Counted from the stretch's first letter, positions 1 through 8,742 are shown. The stretch is 53,257 bases of DNA from Clostridia bacterium (GCA_017454485.1 JAFTCX010000023.1:1-53257); one strand, 5' to 3'. The notes: generated from the letters alone by a model not told the origin. Numbers and translations: made by a program.

Positions 1-2351
1 ACACGTTCTCCGGCTGGACGCCCGCAGTTGCGGCCATCACCGGCGACACGACCTACACCGCGACCTTTACGACGAGTCCTTCCCCGGCGGCTTTAGTAAT
101 CGAAAAGATCAACGCCATCGGCGAAGTGGAACTGACCGACGAATGCAAAGCGAAGATTGACGAAGCAAAAGCCGCTTATCAGGCTCTGACCGTTCCGCAA
201 AGAGAGCTGATTTCCGAAGAAATCACGAATAAGCTGGACAAAGCGGAAGCAGATTACACAGACTTGGCGCGTAATGCGTTTGCAGACTACCAAGATCAGC
301 AGGTCCAAACGTTCTACCAGAGCATGAGCGAACTGATCGGCGGTTCCGACGACGAACTGTCGCCGCTTGTGTCAGACTATGCTATGGCGATCACTGAAGT
401 ATCCTTTGATAGTTCCAAATCGCTGGCTGAAAACAAGGCCGCCGTGGACGCTGTTGTTACAGCCAAGACGAACGACATCACGACGAAGGTTCAGGAGAAA
501 CTCAGCAGCTATAAAACGCAAAAAATTGCCGAAGTGCAGGCGCTTGCGCAGGAGGGCGACGAGCTCGAGGTGCTAACCGATATCGAAATCTGCGTGAATA
601 GAATCCAGGAGGCAACCCTTGAACTTAATCACAGTCTTAGTTCCGCGAAGTATTATATTGACAGCGTAGTGGAAGAATTGAAAACAAACATTGCCGATCG
701 GAGAGTCGCAGCGTTTAACAACTACAAAACGCAGAAGACATCCGATGTGCAGGCGCTTGCGCAGGACGGCGACAGCGACGCATCGACCAAGATCATTTCC
801 GACGCTGTGGCAGCCATTGCCGCGCTGAGCTATGACACAGCCAAAACGCCCGCCCAAAACAAGGCCGCTGTGGACGCAGCCGCAAACATTTCTCTTCCGC
901 TCGAAGCACAGAGAAACGCCGACGCGCTTGCCGCCGCGAAGAGAACTGCCAAATCACAACTGCTTTCTTACAAAGACTCGCACGATTACCGTGCCGAACA
1001 GAAAACGGAATTATCCAATGCGATTGACAACGGTATCGCTGCCATTGACGCAGCCGCTGACATTGCCGCTGTGGACGCCGCGCTGACCGACGCAAAGGCC
1101 GCAATGGATGCAATCAAGACCGACGAACAGTTGACCGCAGAAGAACTTGCCGCCGCAAAGACGGATGCCAAGGCTGAGCTTGACGCTTACAAAAACGCTG
1201 ACGATTATCGCACAGCCGAGAAGGAAGACCTTGCCAACGCGATTGCCGCTGCAAAAGCAGCCATTGACGGCGCCGCCGACAAGGCCGCTGTGAAAACCGC
1301 GCTGACCGACGCAAAGGCTGCCATTGACGAGATCAAGACCGACGCACAGTTGACAGACGAGGAAAATCAGGCTGCCGCAAACGAAGTGATTGCGCTGATT
1401 GACGCCATCGGCGACGTGGATGCGACACAGGAATCCATCGACAAGGTCGTCGCTGCAGACGAAGCCTTTGAAGCGTTGAACGACGCGCAGAAAGCGCTTG
1501 TGACAAACGCTCAGACTTTGACGAGAGCGAAGAATGTGCTTTCCTTCGAGATGGCCAAGGTAGCGACCAAAGCCATCATTGAAGGTATGCGTTCGGATGA
1601 CGACAGCGCAGAAATGACAAAAGTCATGGACGATGCAATCGCCGCTATTGACGCTTTGCAGTATGACGACGCCAAGACGGATGCAGAAAACTCCAAAACG
1701 ATTGAAGATGGGCTGTATAGCGCGATCCATGCTGTTATTGCACAGGTGGCCGCCGAGGAGCTTGCTGCTGCAAAGGCAGAGCTCGGCGTTGCTGTTGCCG
1801 AAGGCAGAGCGTTCTATGAGACGATCAAGAATAACGAGCTGTACGCGCAAATTGCCGACGACCTTGACACGAAGCTGCAGCAGGCCGAAGCCGTGCTGAC
1901 CAGCGACGAAGCGACGCAGAGCGAAGTGGAAGCTGTTACGGAGCAGGCAGTCAATGCCCTTGCCGCAGCAAAGGAAGCAAAGGATGCCGCTGATGAAGCC
2001 GCTGCATTTGCCGCCGCACAAGAAAAACTTCGTTCCAACATCAGCGAAGCCAAAGCGTTCTATGAGACCATTGCGAGCGACAAGAAGTACGCAAAGGTTG
2101 CCGACGCGCTGAACACCGCGATTGAGCGTGCGGAATCCGCACAGGCAAGCGAAGACACGGCCGAGCTTCTCGCAATCGCCGAAGCTGTGACGGCTGCCGT
2201 TGCAACCGCGCAGGCTGACAAGGCCGCTGTGGACGCCGACCCGGTCAACAATGTCGGAAACTCGTCGCTTTACAGAATCATCAAAGCGATTGTTGATTTC
2301 ATCGTGAACCTGTTCACCAAGTTTCTGCCGCAGGCACTGAAGCTGAAATAA
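1..2351 (+). CDS. C-terminal part of large repeat-rich secreted/surface protein (5' end outside window)
   Basis: The frame is open to the left edge, so the start lies outside the window. The first residues (TFSGWTPAVAAITGD) look like the end of an InlB/Listeria-Bacteroides B-repeat. A long Ala/Asp/Lys-rich helical region follows, with recurring modules: two about 72-residue copies around positions 910-1370 (each ending in DAKAA.DxIKTD) and several EAKAFYETI or DYRTAEK-type units, resembling FIVAR/helical-bundle surface modules. There is no LPXTG motif or hydrophobic anchor. The last 25 residues form a separate amphipathic helix (RIIKAIVDFIVNLFTKFL, then a basic tail). The role is probably adhesion or wall-associated, by inference only. 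A strong hairpin terminator follows at 2365-2402. Confidence 0.8.
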   Translation, partial: TFSGWTPAVAAITGDTTYTATFTTSPSPAALVIEKINAIGEVELTDECKAKIDEAKAAYQALTVPQRELISEEITNKLDKAEADYTDLARNAFADYQDQQVQTFYQSMSELIGGSDDELSPLVSDYAMAITEVSFDSSKSLAENKAAVDAVVTAKTNDITTKVQEKLSSYKTQKIAEVQALAQEGDELEVLTDIEICVNRIQEATLELNHSLSSAKYYIDSVVEELKTNIADRRVAAFNNYKTQKTSDVQALAQDGDSDASTKIISDAVAAIAALSYDTAKTPAQNKAAVDAAANISLPLEAQRNADALAAAKRTAKSQLLSYKDSHDYRAEQKTELSNAIDNGIAAIDAAADIAAVDAALTDAKAAMDAIKTDEQLTAEELAAAKTDAKAELDAYKNADDYRTAEKEDLANAIAAAKAAIDGAADKAAVKTALTDAKAAIDEIKTDAQLTDEENQAAANEVIALIDAIGDVDATQESIDKVVAADEAFEALNDAQKALVTNAQTLTRAKNVLSFEMAKVATKAIIEGMRSDDDSAEMTKVMDDAIAAIDALQYDDAKTDAENSKTIEDGLYSAIHAVIAQVAAEELAAAKAELGVAVAEGRAFYETIKNNELYAQIADDLDTKLQQAEAVLTSDEATQSEVEAVTEQAVNALAAAKEAKDAADEAAAFAAAQEKLRSNISEAKAFYETIASDKKYAKVADALNTAIERAESAQASEDTAELLAIAEAVTAAVATAQADKAAVDADPVNNVGNSSLYRIIKAIVDFIVNLFTKFLPQALKLK

Positions 2352-2364
2352 ACCATTACAACGT

Positions 2365-2402
2365 AAAAGTCCGCTGTGGATAATTCCACGGCGGACTTTT
2401 CT
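2365..2402. terminator. Bidirectional hairpin terminator
   Basis: A 16-bp stem (2365-2380 pairing with 2385-2400) closes on a 4-nt TAAT loop and has A- and T-runs on both sides. It can therefore serve the surface protein gene (+) and acpP (-). The stem contains the CCGCTGTGGA/TCCACGGCGG core that recurs near 12705, 22942 and 27231. Confidence 0.85.
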
Positions 2403-2403
2403 A

Positions 2404-2459
2404 ATGACTAACAGCTAACAGCTAGCAGCTAACAGCTAACGACTACCGACTACCGACTT
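2404..2459. repeat. Tandem 7-bp repeat array (8 units)
   Basis: Eight perfect-period heptamers in phase: ATGACTA, ACAGCTA, ACAGCTA, GCAGCTA, ACAGCTA, ACGACTA, CCGACTA, CCGACTT. The array abuts the terminator stem on one side and overlaps the acpP stop codon on the other. The same heptamer type recurs at 12664-12705, 12748-12782 and 22974-23008. Confidence 0.9.
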
Positions 2460-2682
2460 ACAAACTATCAATATACGCGGCGACGTCGCCGATCGTTTTC
2501 AGGTTTTCGATCGCTTCATCGGGAATGCTGATGCCGAAGGTGTCTTCCACGGCGGAGATCAGATCGACCAGGTCAATGCTGTCGGCGCCGATTTCATCCC
2601 AGGTGGTGTCCTCGGTCAAGTTGAGATCACTGAGTTCAAAGCGTTCGTTCACGATGGAGCATACTTTTTCGAGCGTGTCCAT
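2458..2682 (-). CDS. acpP: Acyl carrier protein
   Basis: This 74-residue acidic protein has the ACP signature DSIDLVD around residues 34-40. Ser35 is the expected 4'-phosphopantetheine attachment site, which carries acyl intermediates of fatty-acid synthesis in the cytosol. Length and helix pattern are typical. An AAGGAGG site sits about 7 nt before ATG 2682, and a TTGACA element upstream (2739-2744, minus) gives it its own promoter. It stands alone, not beside fab genes, so it may be a second or dedicated ACP. The stop codon lies inside the heptamer repeat array. Confidence 0.93.
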   Translation of the reverse strand: MDTLEKVCSIVNERFELSDLNLTEDTTWDEIGADSIDLVDLISAVEDTFGISIPDEAIENLKTIGDVAAYIDSL

Positions 2683-2715
2683 GCAAAAACCTCCTTCAGG
2701 GAAATACTATATCAC

Positions 2716-2744
2716 TATTATTCACAAAAGTATCCGTTTGTCAA
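2716..2744 (-). promoter_or_regulatory. Sigma-A-type promoter of acpP
   Basis: On the minus strand TTGACA (2744-2739) is followed after 17 bp by ATAATA, or after 18 bp by TAATAG. The -35 is consensus and the -10 is approximate. Confidence 0.5.
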
Positions 2745-2842
2745 TAGGAAAACCGAAAAATTTTATGCGGAACAAAAATTTTTAAGGCTGCATAATCGCT
2801 GCCGCACCGGCCAACACTTTGGGGTGAAAGGGAGTGCATCAA

Positions 2843-3457
2843 ATGAAACAGGAAGGACATCTGGCGGAGCTTGCCGCGCTGGCGGCGATGGCGCTCACGG
2901 TGCTGTTTTCCGTGCTGGGCTTTTCCGGAAACTGCAATGAGGTGCGCGGCGCAGTGCTGCGGCTGCATGTGATTGCAAATTCCGATTCCGCGGCCGATCA
3001 GGCGCTGAAATTGCAGGTGCGCGACGCAATTTTAAAGCAAAGCGGCGCGCTATTTGCCGCGTCGCAAACCAAGGCGCAGGCAGAACAAACGGTGCGCGAC
3101 GCGCTGCCGGCGCTGACAAAGACGGCGCAAGGGGTCGTCGCCGCAAAGGGCTTTCCTTATGCGGTGCACGCGGAGCTGACGCAAAGCGCGTTTCCGACAC
3201 GTACTTACGGCAATGTGACGCTGCCGGCCGGAACGTATGACGCGCTGCGGGTCACGCTCGGCAGCGGAAACGGGCACAACTGGTGGTGTGTGATGTTTCC
3301 GCCGCTGTGTCTGCCGGCGGCAAGCGAAACCGCCGCGCTGGAGGATGTGCTTTCGGGCGACGCGCTGGCGCTGGTTGAGGAAAACCCGAAGTTCGAGCTT
3401 CGCTTTTGGCTGGTGGAGCAGTGGGAAGCGCTGCAAAGGCGCTGGCGTGAAAAATAG
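2843..3457 (+). CDS. spoIIR: Stage II sporulation protein R (SpoIIR)
   Basis: SpoIIR is the secreted forespore signal that triggers SpoIIGA-mediated processing of pro-sigma-E in the mother cell. Seen here are an N-terminal hydrophobic segment (about 8-28), the family block LRLHVIANSDS (about 39-49) and the signature NWWCVMFPPLC (about 146-156). The length of 204 residues is right. ATG 2843 is preferred over GTG 2834 because the GAAAGGGAG site (about 2826) is correctly spaced only for the ATG. Its presence implies an endospore-forming organism or recent ancestor. Confidence 0.93.
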   Translation: MKQEGHLAELAALAAMALTVLFSVLGFSGNCNEVRGAVLRLHVIANSDSAADQALKLQVRDAILKQSGALFAASQTKAQAEQTVRDALPALTKTAQGVVAAKGFPYAVHAELTQSAFPTRTYGNVTLPAGTYDALRVTLGSGNGHNWWCVMFPPLCLPAASETAALEDVLSGDALALVEENPKFELRFWLVEQWEALQRRWREK

Positions 3458-3465
3458 GTTCGGCG

Positions 3466-3639
3466 TCAGTTTTGCTTTTCCACCATTTTGTATTCGTCAT
3501 AGAGCTTGAAATACGGGCAAGCGCCGGTGTTTCCGCCGAGACAACGCTCCATTTCGTCCTCGTCAAGCGCAACGTCGCAGTAGTCGCAGTCGGCCTCTTC
3601 GTCATATTGATTGTGGGCGCAAAATTCGCAGGCGTTCAT
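3466..3639 (-). CDS. Small Cys-rich protein (DUF6472-like)
   Basis: A 57-residue acidic protein with six cysteines at about 4, 7, 18, 21, 33 and 41 in CxxC pairs. The conserved-looking stretch ALDEDEM-ER-CL...CPYFK...DEYK matches a short clostridial family that I recall as DUF6472. The paired cysteines suggest zinc or other metal binding. ATG 3639 is chosen because AAAGGAGG lies 7 nt upstream; a longer in-frame start exists but has no ribosome site. It converges with spoIIR and ends 9 bp from it. No known function. Confidence 0.75.
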   Translation of the reverse strand: MNACEFCAHNQYDEEADCDYCDVALDEDEMERCLGGNTGACPYFKLYDEYKMVEKQN

Positions 3640-4064
3640 GCCGCCGCCTCCTTTCGGACGATCATATTCGGAAAAAGTAAAACGCACACGGAACCCCGCG
3701 CGCGCTTTACTTTAGGAGAAAATACGAAGAAAACAATACGAAAACCATCTAATTCAAGCGGCCGGTGAGCTCTCACTCACCTGACTGCGTGACAATCATA
3801 CCGCATTTTTTAAAAAAATGCAAGCGTTTTTTGCCAATTTTTTCCGATTCTGCGTATTGTTTAAAATGTATAACATCACGCAGATTTTTTTGTTCAAACT
3901 GACGAGGCTTTGCGGACAGATTTGTGCATTCTGTTGGGGAAACCGGGTGTACAAATGTCTGTTTTGATTGACAAGCGTTTCCGGTTGTGGTAAAATAAAA
4001 CAGACGTACCGACCGAACGACTGCTTTCGGCGGCGGGCCGGATCACAGAAGGGGAGTCAGTTCC
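3640..4064. other. 425-bp gene-free stretch with promoter region
   Basis: No coding region is convincing. The stretch holds the ribosome site of the Cys-rich gene (minus), a small perfect hairpin (GGTGAG at 3764-3769 with CTCACC at 3776-3781), AT-rich runs at about 3800-3900, a loose inverted repeat at about 3917-3962 (CAGATTTGTG...TACAAATGTCTG), and the promoter of the lipid kinase gene at 3968-3996. Confidence 0.6.
3968..3996 (+). promoter_or_regulatory. Sigma-A promoter for lipid kinase gene
   Basis: TTGACA (3968-3973), exactly 17 bp, TAAAAT (3991-3996). It lies about 70 bp before ATG 4065. Confidence 0.8.
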
Positions 4065-5033
4065 ATGGAAAGCAAAAAAAGAAAAATACTTCTGATCGTG
4101 AATCCTTGCGCCGGACGCACCAAGTCCCGCGCGGGCACGTTTGATATCATCAACCAGTTTTCGCAGAACGATTTTGAATTTTCGGTCCACACAACCAAGG
4201 GGCGCGGCGATGCGACCGAGATTGTAAAAAAACACGCACAGGGAATGGACCTTGTGGTTTGCTGCGGCGGCGACGGCACGCTCAACGAGACGATCAACGG
4301 CGTCATGGTGTTGCCGGAGCGCATCCCGATCGGCTATGTCCCGACCGGATCCACGAACGATCTCGCAAACACGCTCGGTATTCCGACCGACATCAACAAG
4401 GCGACGGCCCTCATCATCGACGGCAAAACGCAAAATTATGACATCGGCCTGTTCAATAACCGCTATTATTCCTACGTTGCCTCCTTCGGCGCGTTTACCA
4501 GAGCGTCCTACGCGACCAGCCAGCGCATGAAAAACCTGTTCGGCCATGCGGCTTATATTATGAACGGCTTTTTCAAGGAATGGAAGAACATCAGCTCCAA
4601 CCATTTGAAGATCGAGTATGACGACGGTGAGCTGGAGGGCGATTTTTCCTTTGGCGCCATCTCCAATTCCACCTCCGTAGCGGGGCTGTTCCGTTTCAAC
4701 AAAAACGAGGTCAAGCTCAACGACGGCTATTTTGAGGTGCTGCTTGTGCGCAAATCGAAGTTTTCCGAAGCGCCGTCGCTGCTCAATAAAATTCGCAAAA
4801 AAGAATATGACGGCGAACGCATCATCTTTTTGAAGACGAGCAAGGTCAAGATCACGGCGGACACGGAGATCCCCTGGACGCTGGACGGCGAGTTCGGCGG
4901 CGCGCATAAAACGGTGATGGTCCACGTGCTTTCCAAAGCGGTGGACATCTGCACGTCTGAGGACAACGTGCTCTTTGAGCCGCAGGCGGAGCCGGAAACA
5001 AAAGCGAATCCCGACCCGGAAAAGGTTTCCTGA
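4065..5033 (+). CDS. dagK: Diacylglycerol kinase-family lipid kinase (DagK/YegS-like)
   Basis: 322 residues. Family signatures seen are the N-terminal ILLIVNPCAG (8-17), the nucleotide-binding GGDGTLNE (68-75) and PTGSTNDLA (93-101), typical of DAGK catalytic domains that phosphorylate diacylglycerol or related lipids at the membrane. DagK recycles diacylglycerol from lipoteichoic-acid synthesis in Firmicutes; the exact lipid here is not shown. An ATG preceded by GGGGAG is well spaced. It is monocistronic, with its own promoter and a 10-bp stem terminator at 5073-5110. Confidence 0.85.
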   Translation: MESKKRKILLIVNPCAGRTKSRAGTFDIINQFSQNDFEFSVHTTKGRGDATEIVKKHAQGMDLVVCCGGDGTLNETINGVMVLPERIPIGYVPTGSTNDLANTLGIPTDINKATALIIDGKTQNYDIGLFNNRYYSYVASFGAFTRASYATSQRMKNLFGHAAYIMNGFFKEWKNISSNHLKIEYDDGELEGDFSFGAISNSTSVAGLFRFNKNEVKLNDGYFEVLLVRKSKFSEAPSLLNKIRKKEYDGERIIFLKTSKVKITADTEIPWTLDGEFGGAHKTVMVHVLSKAVDICTSEDNVLFEPQAEPETKANPDPEKVS

Positions 5034-5072
5034 TTTCCGTTTAAAGATATTTTAAACAAACTGTGAAATAAT

Positions 5073-5110
5073 ACGGTCAGAGAGATGCGCCAAGCGCTCT
5101 GACCGTTTTA
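5073..5110 (+). terminator. Rho-independent terminator of lipid kinase gene
   Basis: ACGGTCAGAG (5073-5082) pairs perfectly with CTCTGACCGT (5097-5106), followed by a T-rich tail. Confidence 0.9.
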
Positions 5111-5166
5111 TTCTGACATTAACCGAAAAAAATTACTTAATTTTTTAACTTTTTTTGAATAAATCA

Positions 5167-5195
5167 TTGACAAATCAAAAACGATGGGCTATAAT
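5167..5195 (+). promoter_or_regulatory. Perfect consensus sigma-A promoter for small protein
   Basis: TTGACA (5167-5172), a 17-bp spacer, TATAAT (5190-5195): a full consensus match in both hexamers. It is about 80 bp before the 38-residue small protein gene. Confidence 0.9.
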
Positions 5196-5275
5196 AAACA
5201 TGAATTATAGCAATGAATGTTGAAGCGCAGCAGGTGCTTTTATATCATATTGCGCAGAACGAAGGAGGCATCTGA

Positions 5276-5392
5276 ATGGATTATATCATCTATATCCAAG
5301 TTTTGATTGACTTCGTCATGAAGGTTCTGTCTTACTTTAAAAAGAACGAGAAGGATGAAGACGACGAGCCCAAAGGCGGCAAGAAAAAATAA
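5276..5392 (+). CDS. Small amphipathic protein, 38 residues
   Basis: ATG 5276 is preceded by GAAGGAGG (5261-5268) at ideal spacing. The gene has a perfect consensus promoter upstream and a hairpin terminator immediately downstream, so it is an autonomous transcription unit. Residues 3-22 (YIIYIQVLIDFVMKVLSYFK) form a hydrophobic/amphipathic helix; the rest is highly charged (DEDDE followed by a Gly-Lys tail). No family is recognised. The helix resembles the C-terminal helices of the surface proteins ending at 2351 and 33133. It could be a membrane-associating peptide or regulator, but the role is unknown. Confidence 0.75.
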   Translation: MDYIIYIQVLIDFVMKVLSYFKKNEKDEDDEPKGGKKK

Positions 5393-5405
5393 TCCAGACA
5401 AAATG

Positions 5406-5433
5406 AACGGACCGTTATGCGGTTCGTTTTTTT
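5406..5433 (+). terminator. Terminator of the 38-residue small protein gene
   Basis: AACGGACCG (5406-5414) pairs with CGGTTCGTT (5420-5428) through one G-U, followed by a run of seven T. Confidence 0.85.
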
Positions 5434-5506
5434 ATCATAATTTGTCCAAACGGGACAGAGCGTTTTTGACAGAAGTTACAAAATGAATGTTTTCGGGTTG
5501 CAATGC

Positions 5507-5535
5507 TTTACTTTTCAGGTTTTCTATTGTAAAAT
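5507..5535 (+). promoter_or_regulatory. Promoter of pyr leader
   Basis: TTTACT (5507-5512), 17 bp, TAAAAT (5530-5535). It starts a leader of about 155 nt before pyrR. Confidence 0.65.
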
Positions 5536-5567
5536 GAAGTTAATCTTTCACATGGAGTTTATCTTTA

Positions 5568-5678
5568 AGGCGGTACCGTGAGACCGACAAGATGCAAACC
5601 GATGAATGCGGGCGTTTGCCCTCAGCTCTTGCCGTCTGCACGCCGGTGCGTCTTGACGGGGAGCTTTTTCTATTTTTT
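5568..5678 (+). promoter_or_regulatory. PyrR-type attenuator leader (binding loop plus terminator)
   Basis: CGGTACCGTGAGACCG at 5571-5586 folds into a small stem-loop whose loop resembles the PyrR binding-loop consensus (GT-C-G-GAGAC pattern). Downstream, GCTCTTGCCGTC (5625-5636) pairs with GACGGGGAGC (5655-5664), followed by a broken T-run (5664-5678), making an intrinsic terminator ahead of pyrR. The layout fits uridylate-responsive attenuation by PyrR. The family mechanism is established; its use here is inferred. Confidence 0.65.
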
Positions 5679-5696
5679 ACGCGGGGAGGACGGAAG

Positions 5697-6227
5697 ATGA
5701 GTGCCGACATCATGGATGCGCTCGGTATGGAGCGCGTGCTCATGCGCATTGCGCACGAGATCATTGAAAAGAACGAATCTACCGAAAACCTCTGCGTGGT
5801 CGGCATCGAACGCCGCGGCGCTGTGCTTGCAAAACGGATTGCCGAAAATTTGCACACGCTCGGCGCGGCAGTCCAGCTCGGACGGCTCAACATCACGCAT
5901 TTCCGCGACGACCGCACCCCCGGCGGAGAGGATGCGCATCTCAATAAAACCGAGCTGCCCTTCGACGTGCGCGGCAAGATCGTGGTCATTGTGGACGACG
6001 TTTTGTTCACCGGCCGCACAGCGCGTGCCGCCATCGACGCCATTCTTGCCTGCGGCAGACCCGCCAAAATTCAACTTGCCGTTCTGATCGACCGCGGCCA
6101 TCGGGAATTGCCCATCCGCGCGGATTATGTGGGCAAAAACGTCCCCACGGCGCTGGAGGAGCGTGTGCGCGTGTGTGTGCCGCCCTATGAGGATACGGCT
6201 TGCGTGCGGATCGATAAACAAAGGTAA
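5697..6227 (+). CDS. pyrR: Bifunctional pyr operon regulator / uracil phosphoribosyltransferase PyrR
   Basis: 176 residues from ATG 5697, which follows GGGGAGGA at proper spacing; the longer in-frame start at 5592 would run through the attenuator. The PRPP-binding motif [13 protein letters not shown] (about 96-108) and the N-terminal R-A-HEI-E-N region match PyrR, which binds pyr mRNA in a UMP-dependent manner and has residual uracil phosphoribosyltransferase activity. It is preceded by its own attenuator and followed 42 bp later by the uracil permease gene. Confidence 0.93.
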   Translation: MSADIMDALGMERVLMRIAHEIIEKNESTENLCVVGIERRGAVLAKRIAENLHTLGAAVQLGRLNITHFRDDRTPGGEDAHLNKTELPFDVRGKIVVIVDDVLFTGRTARAAIDAILACGRPAKIQLAVLIDRGHRELPIRADYVGKNVPTALEERVRVCVPPYEDTACVRIDKQR

Positions 6228-6269
6228 ATCAGCGTACCCGGTACGCATAAAAATCAGGAGGTCAAAAAA

Positions 6270-7616
6270 ATGAAACTCGTTTACGGAATCAAAGACAAAC
6301 CAAAATTCGGCCAGTTGCTCGTGTTCGCGTTCCAGCAACTGCTCGCCATCCTCGCCGCCACCATCGCGGTGCCCGCCATTGTGGGCAACGGCATGAGCCA
6401 GTCCGCGGCCCTCTTCGGCGCCGGCGTCGGCACGATCATCTATCTGCTGTTCACAAAATTCAAAAGCCCCGTCTTCCTCGGTTCATCCTTTGCTTTCCTC
6501 GGCTCCATGTTTGCGGCGTTTGCCGGCGCGGTTTCCACCGAAGCCGGTTACGCGGGCATCATCCTCGGCGCCATCTTTGCCGGTCTTGTGTATGTTGTCA
6601 TCGCGCTGATTGTCAAATTGGCCGGCGTGGCTTGGATCAACAAGCTCATGCCTGCCGTTGTCATCGGCCCCACAGTCGCCATCATCGGTCTTTCCCTTGC
6701 GGGCAACGCGGTCGGCGATGCGCTGCACTTTGCGGAAAACGACGGCAGCGCCTATGTGATGAACACCCACGGCTGGGTTGGTTTCATCTGTGCGCTCGTC
6801 ACGCTGTTCACCGTCATGATCTGCTCCGTCTTCGGCAAGAAGATGGCCAAGCTCATCCCGTTCATCATCGGTATCGTTGCGGGCTATGCTGTGGCTGCCT
6901 GCTTCACGCTGATCGGCATGAAGACCGGCAACGAAAACCTGTTGATCATTGACTTCTCGCTGTTCCAGAACATCCAGTGGATTCCGGACTTCACCTTCCT
7001 GAATGCTGCGAAGGGTCTGTCCGCCATTGACGGCAACTACATCGCCACGATCGCCGTGGCCTATATCCCGGTCGCATTTGTTGTGTTTGCCGAGCACATT
7101 GCCGACCACAAGAACCTTTCCACGATCATCGACCAGGATCTGCTTGAGGAACCGGGTCTGCACCGCACCCTGCTCGGCGACGGTGTCGGTTCCATGGCCG
7201 GCGCTTTCTTCGGCGGCTGCCCGAACACGACCTACGGTGAATCCGTCGGCTGCGTGGCGATCACCGGCAACGCTTCCGTTGTCACGATCCTCGCAACGGC
7301 GATCCTTGCCATCGTTGTCTCCTTCTTCGGTCCGTTCGTGACCTTCCTTGCCACGATCCCCTCCGTTGTGATGGGCGGCGTTTGCATCACACTGTACGGC
7401 TTCATCGCTGTCAGCGGTCTGAAGATGATCCAGAAGGTCGATCTCGGCGAAAACAAGAACCTGTTCGTCGTCTCCGTGATCCTGATCGCCGGCATCGGCG
7501 GCATGACGCTGAAAATTTTCTCCGTGACGCTCACCGAGATTGCCTGCGCGCTGATTCTCGGCATCATCACGAACCTCATCCTTTCCCGCAAAAACGACGA
7601 TGCACCGGCTGCCTGA
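6270..7616 (+). CDS. pyrP: Uracil permease (NCS2 family)
   Basis: 448 residues with 12-14 hydrophobic segments. NCS2 uracil-permease hallmarks are the start YGIKDKP, the FVVFAEHIADH segment containing the conserved Glu, and the GGCPNTTYGES signature (central substrate-binding segment). It imports uracil by proton symport across the membrane. CAGGAGGT precedes ATG 6270. Its place behind pyrR and a PyrR-type attenuator supports pyrimidine specificity. A short palindrome (GCGTACCCGGTACGC) lies between the two genes. Confidence 0.93.
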   Translation: MKLVYGIKDKPKFGQLLVFAFQQLLAILAATIAVPAIVGNGMSQSAALFGAGVGTIIYLLFTKFKSPVFLGSSFAFLGSMFAAFAGAVSTEAGYAGIILGAIFAGLVYVVIALIVKLAGVAWINKLMPAVVIGPTVAIIGLSLAGNAVGDALHFAENDGSAYVMNTHGWVGFICALVTLFTVMICSVFGKKMAKLIPFIIGIVAGYAVAACFTLIGMKTGNENLLIIDFSLFQNIQWIPDFTFLNAAKGLSAIDGNYIATIAVAYIPVAFVVFAEHIADHKNLSTIIDQDLLEEPGLHRTLLGDGVGSMAGAFFGGCPNTTYGESVGCVAITGNASVVTILATAILAIVVSFFGPFVTFLATIPSVVMGGVCITLYGFIAVSGLKMIQKVDLGENKNLFVVSVILIAGIGGMTLKIFSVTLTEIACALILGIITNLILSRKNDDAPAA

Positions 7617-7643
7617 GGTGCTGAAAAAGGAGTGTAACGCTCA

Positions 7644-8606
7644 ATGAAACTTTCTTCTCTTGCAAAGCTCGCTCTCTGCGGCGCGGGCGCCGTCTGCGGC
7701 GTCGGCGTTTTGGTGGACGATCTGCTTGTTCACCGCAAGTTTGAACTGCCCGAAGCGCTGAAAACCGTGTTTTCCGGCACCGATATGTCGGAAACGCGGG
7801 TGATGGCGGACGATTTGACCGCCTGGCTCGAAAACTACGGCTATGAGCGCGTCTATATCACGAACAAGGCCGGCCATAAGCTGACCGGCTATCTGATGCG
7901 TCCGGCAGAACCGTCCGATATCTATGTGTTCTGCTCACACGGCTACCGCTGCAACGCAAAGCGTGAATTCTGCGGCTTTGTGCAGTATTATCTCAAGCGC
8001 GGCTGCAATGTGCTGCTGGTCGATCACCGTGCCGCCGGCGAAAGCGAAGGCACCTATATCGGCTTCGGCTACTATGAATCGCAAGACAGCCTGCAGTGGC
8101 TCGATTATCTCAACGACACCTACGGCAAGGACATCTCCATCATCATCCACGGTGTTTCCATGGGCAGCGCGACCGTCATGCTCATGAGCGGCAATGAAGC
8201 GCTTCCCGAAAATGTGCGTTTCATCGTGGCCGACTGCGGCTTCACCAGCGCGTGGGATGAGTTTGAAGTTAAGCTGCAGGCGATGAAGATCCCGACCTGG
8301 CCGCTGCTGCCGTTTGTCAATGCGGTCAACAAGCGTGTTGCCGGCTATGATTTCAAAACCGACACCGATGCCGTTGCCGCTGTGAAAAAGGCAAAGGTGC
8401 CCATGCTGTTTGTCCACGGCACAGCGGACGGCTTTGTGCCCTGCGACATGGTATATCAGGTCTATGCCGCCTGCGGCAGTGAGTACAAGGATCTGATGCT
8501 GGTGGAGGGTGCGCAGCACGCCGGTTCGGTCGTCACCGACCCGCTGGGCTACGAAGCAAAGCTCGACGAGATGATGGCGAAATTCGTGCCGCAAAAGGCC
8601 GACTGA
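7644..8606 (+). CDS. Alpha/beta hydrolase
   Basis: 320 residues. An N-terminal hydrophobic stretch (about 5-24) could be a signal anchor. The hydrolase core shows an HG oxyanion region (CSHGYRCNAKRE, about 98-109), the nucleophile elbow GVSMGSA with Ser172, an acid region FVHGTADGFVP and a late His in EGAQHAGS, giving a plausible Ser-Asp-His triad. It resembles the BAAT/acyl-hydrolase-like (YqkD/YfhR-type) membrane-anchored esterase group. The substrate is not deducible. It sits 28 bp after the uracil permease with GGAG upstream and may be co-transcribed. Confidence 0.8.
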   Translation: MKLSSLAKLALCGAGAVCGVGVLVDDLLVHRKFELPEALKTVFSGTDMSETRVMADDLTAWLENYGYERVYITNKAGHKLTGYLMRPAEPSDIYVFCSHGYRCNAKREFCGFVQYYLKRGCNVLLVDHRAAGESEGTYIGFGYYESQDSLQWLDYLNDTYGKDISIIIHGVSMGSATVMLMSGNEALPENVRFIVADCGFTSAWDEFEVKLQAMKIPTWPLLPFVNAVNKRVAGYDFKTDTDAVAAVKKAKVPMLFVHGTADGFVPCDMVYQVYAACGSEYKDLMLVEGAQHAGSVVTDPLGYEAKLDEMMAKFVPQKAD

Positions 8607-8682
8607 GCGAGCAAAACGACATTCCGTGAATTTTTTGTAAATAAACACAAAAGATTCTGTGAATATTTGGGCATTCTTTCTC

Positions 8683-8711
8683 TTGACATCCTGCTGTGAC
8701 AGGGCTACAAT
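8683..8711 (+). promoter_or_regulatory. Near-consensus sigma-A promoter for small peptide gene
   Basis: TTGACA (8683-8688), exactly 17 bp, TACAAT (8706-8711), about 32 bp before the GTG start at 8743. Confidence 0.85.
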
Positions 8712-8742
8712 GGTAGTATCAATGAAGAGGAGGCGTGTTACT

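Noticed and set aside
2404-2459. CRISPR-like array (also at 12664, 22894 and 28509)
   Set aside because: The units are 7-8 bp without spacers, and there are no cas genes nearby.
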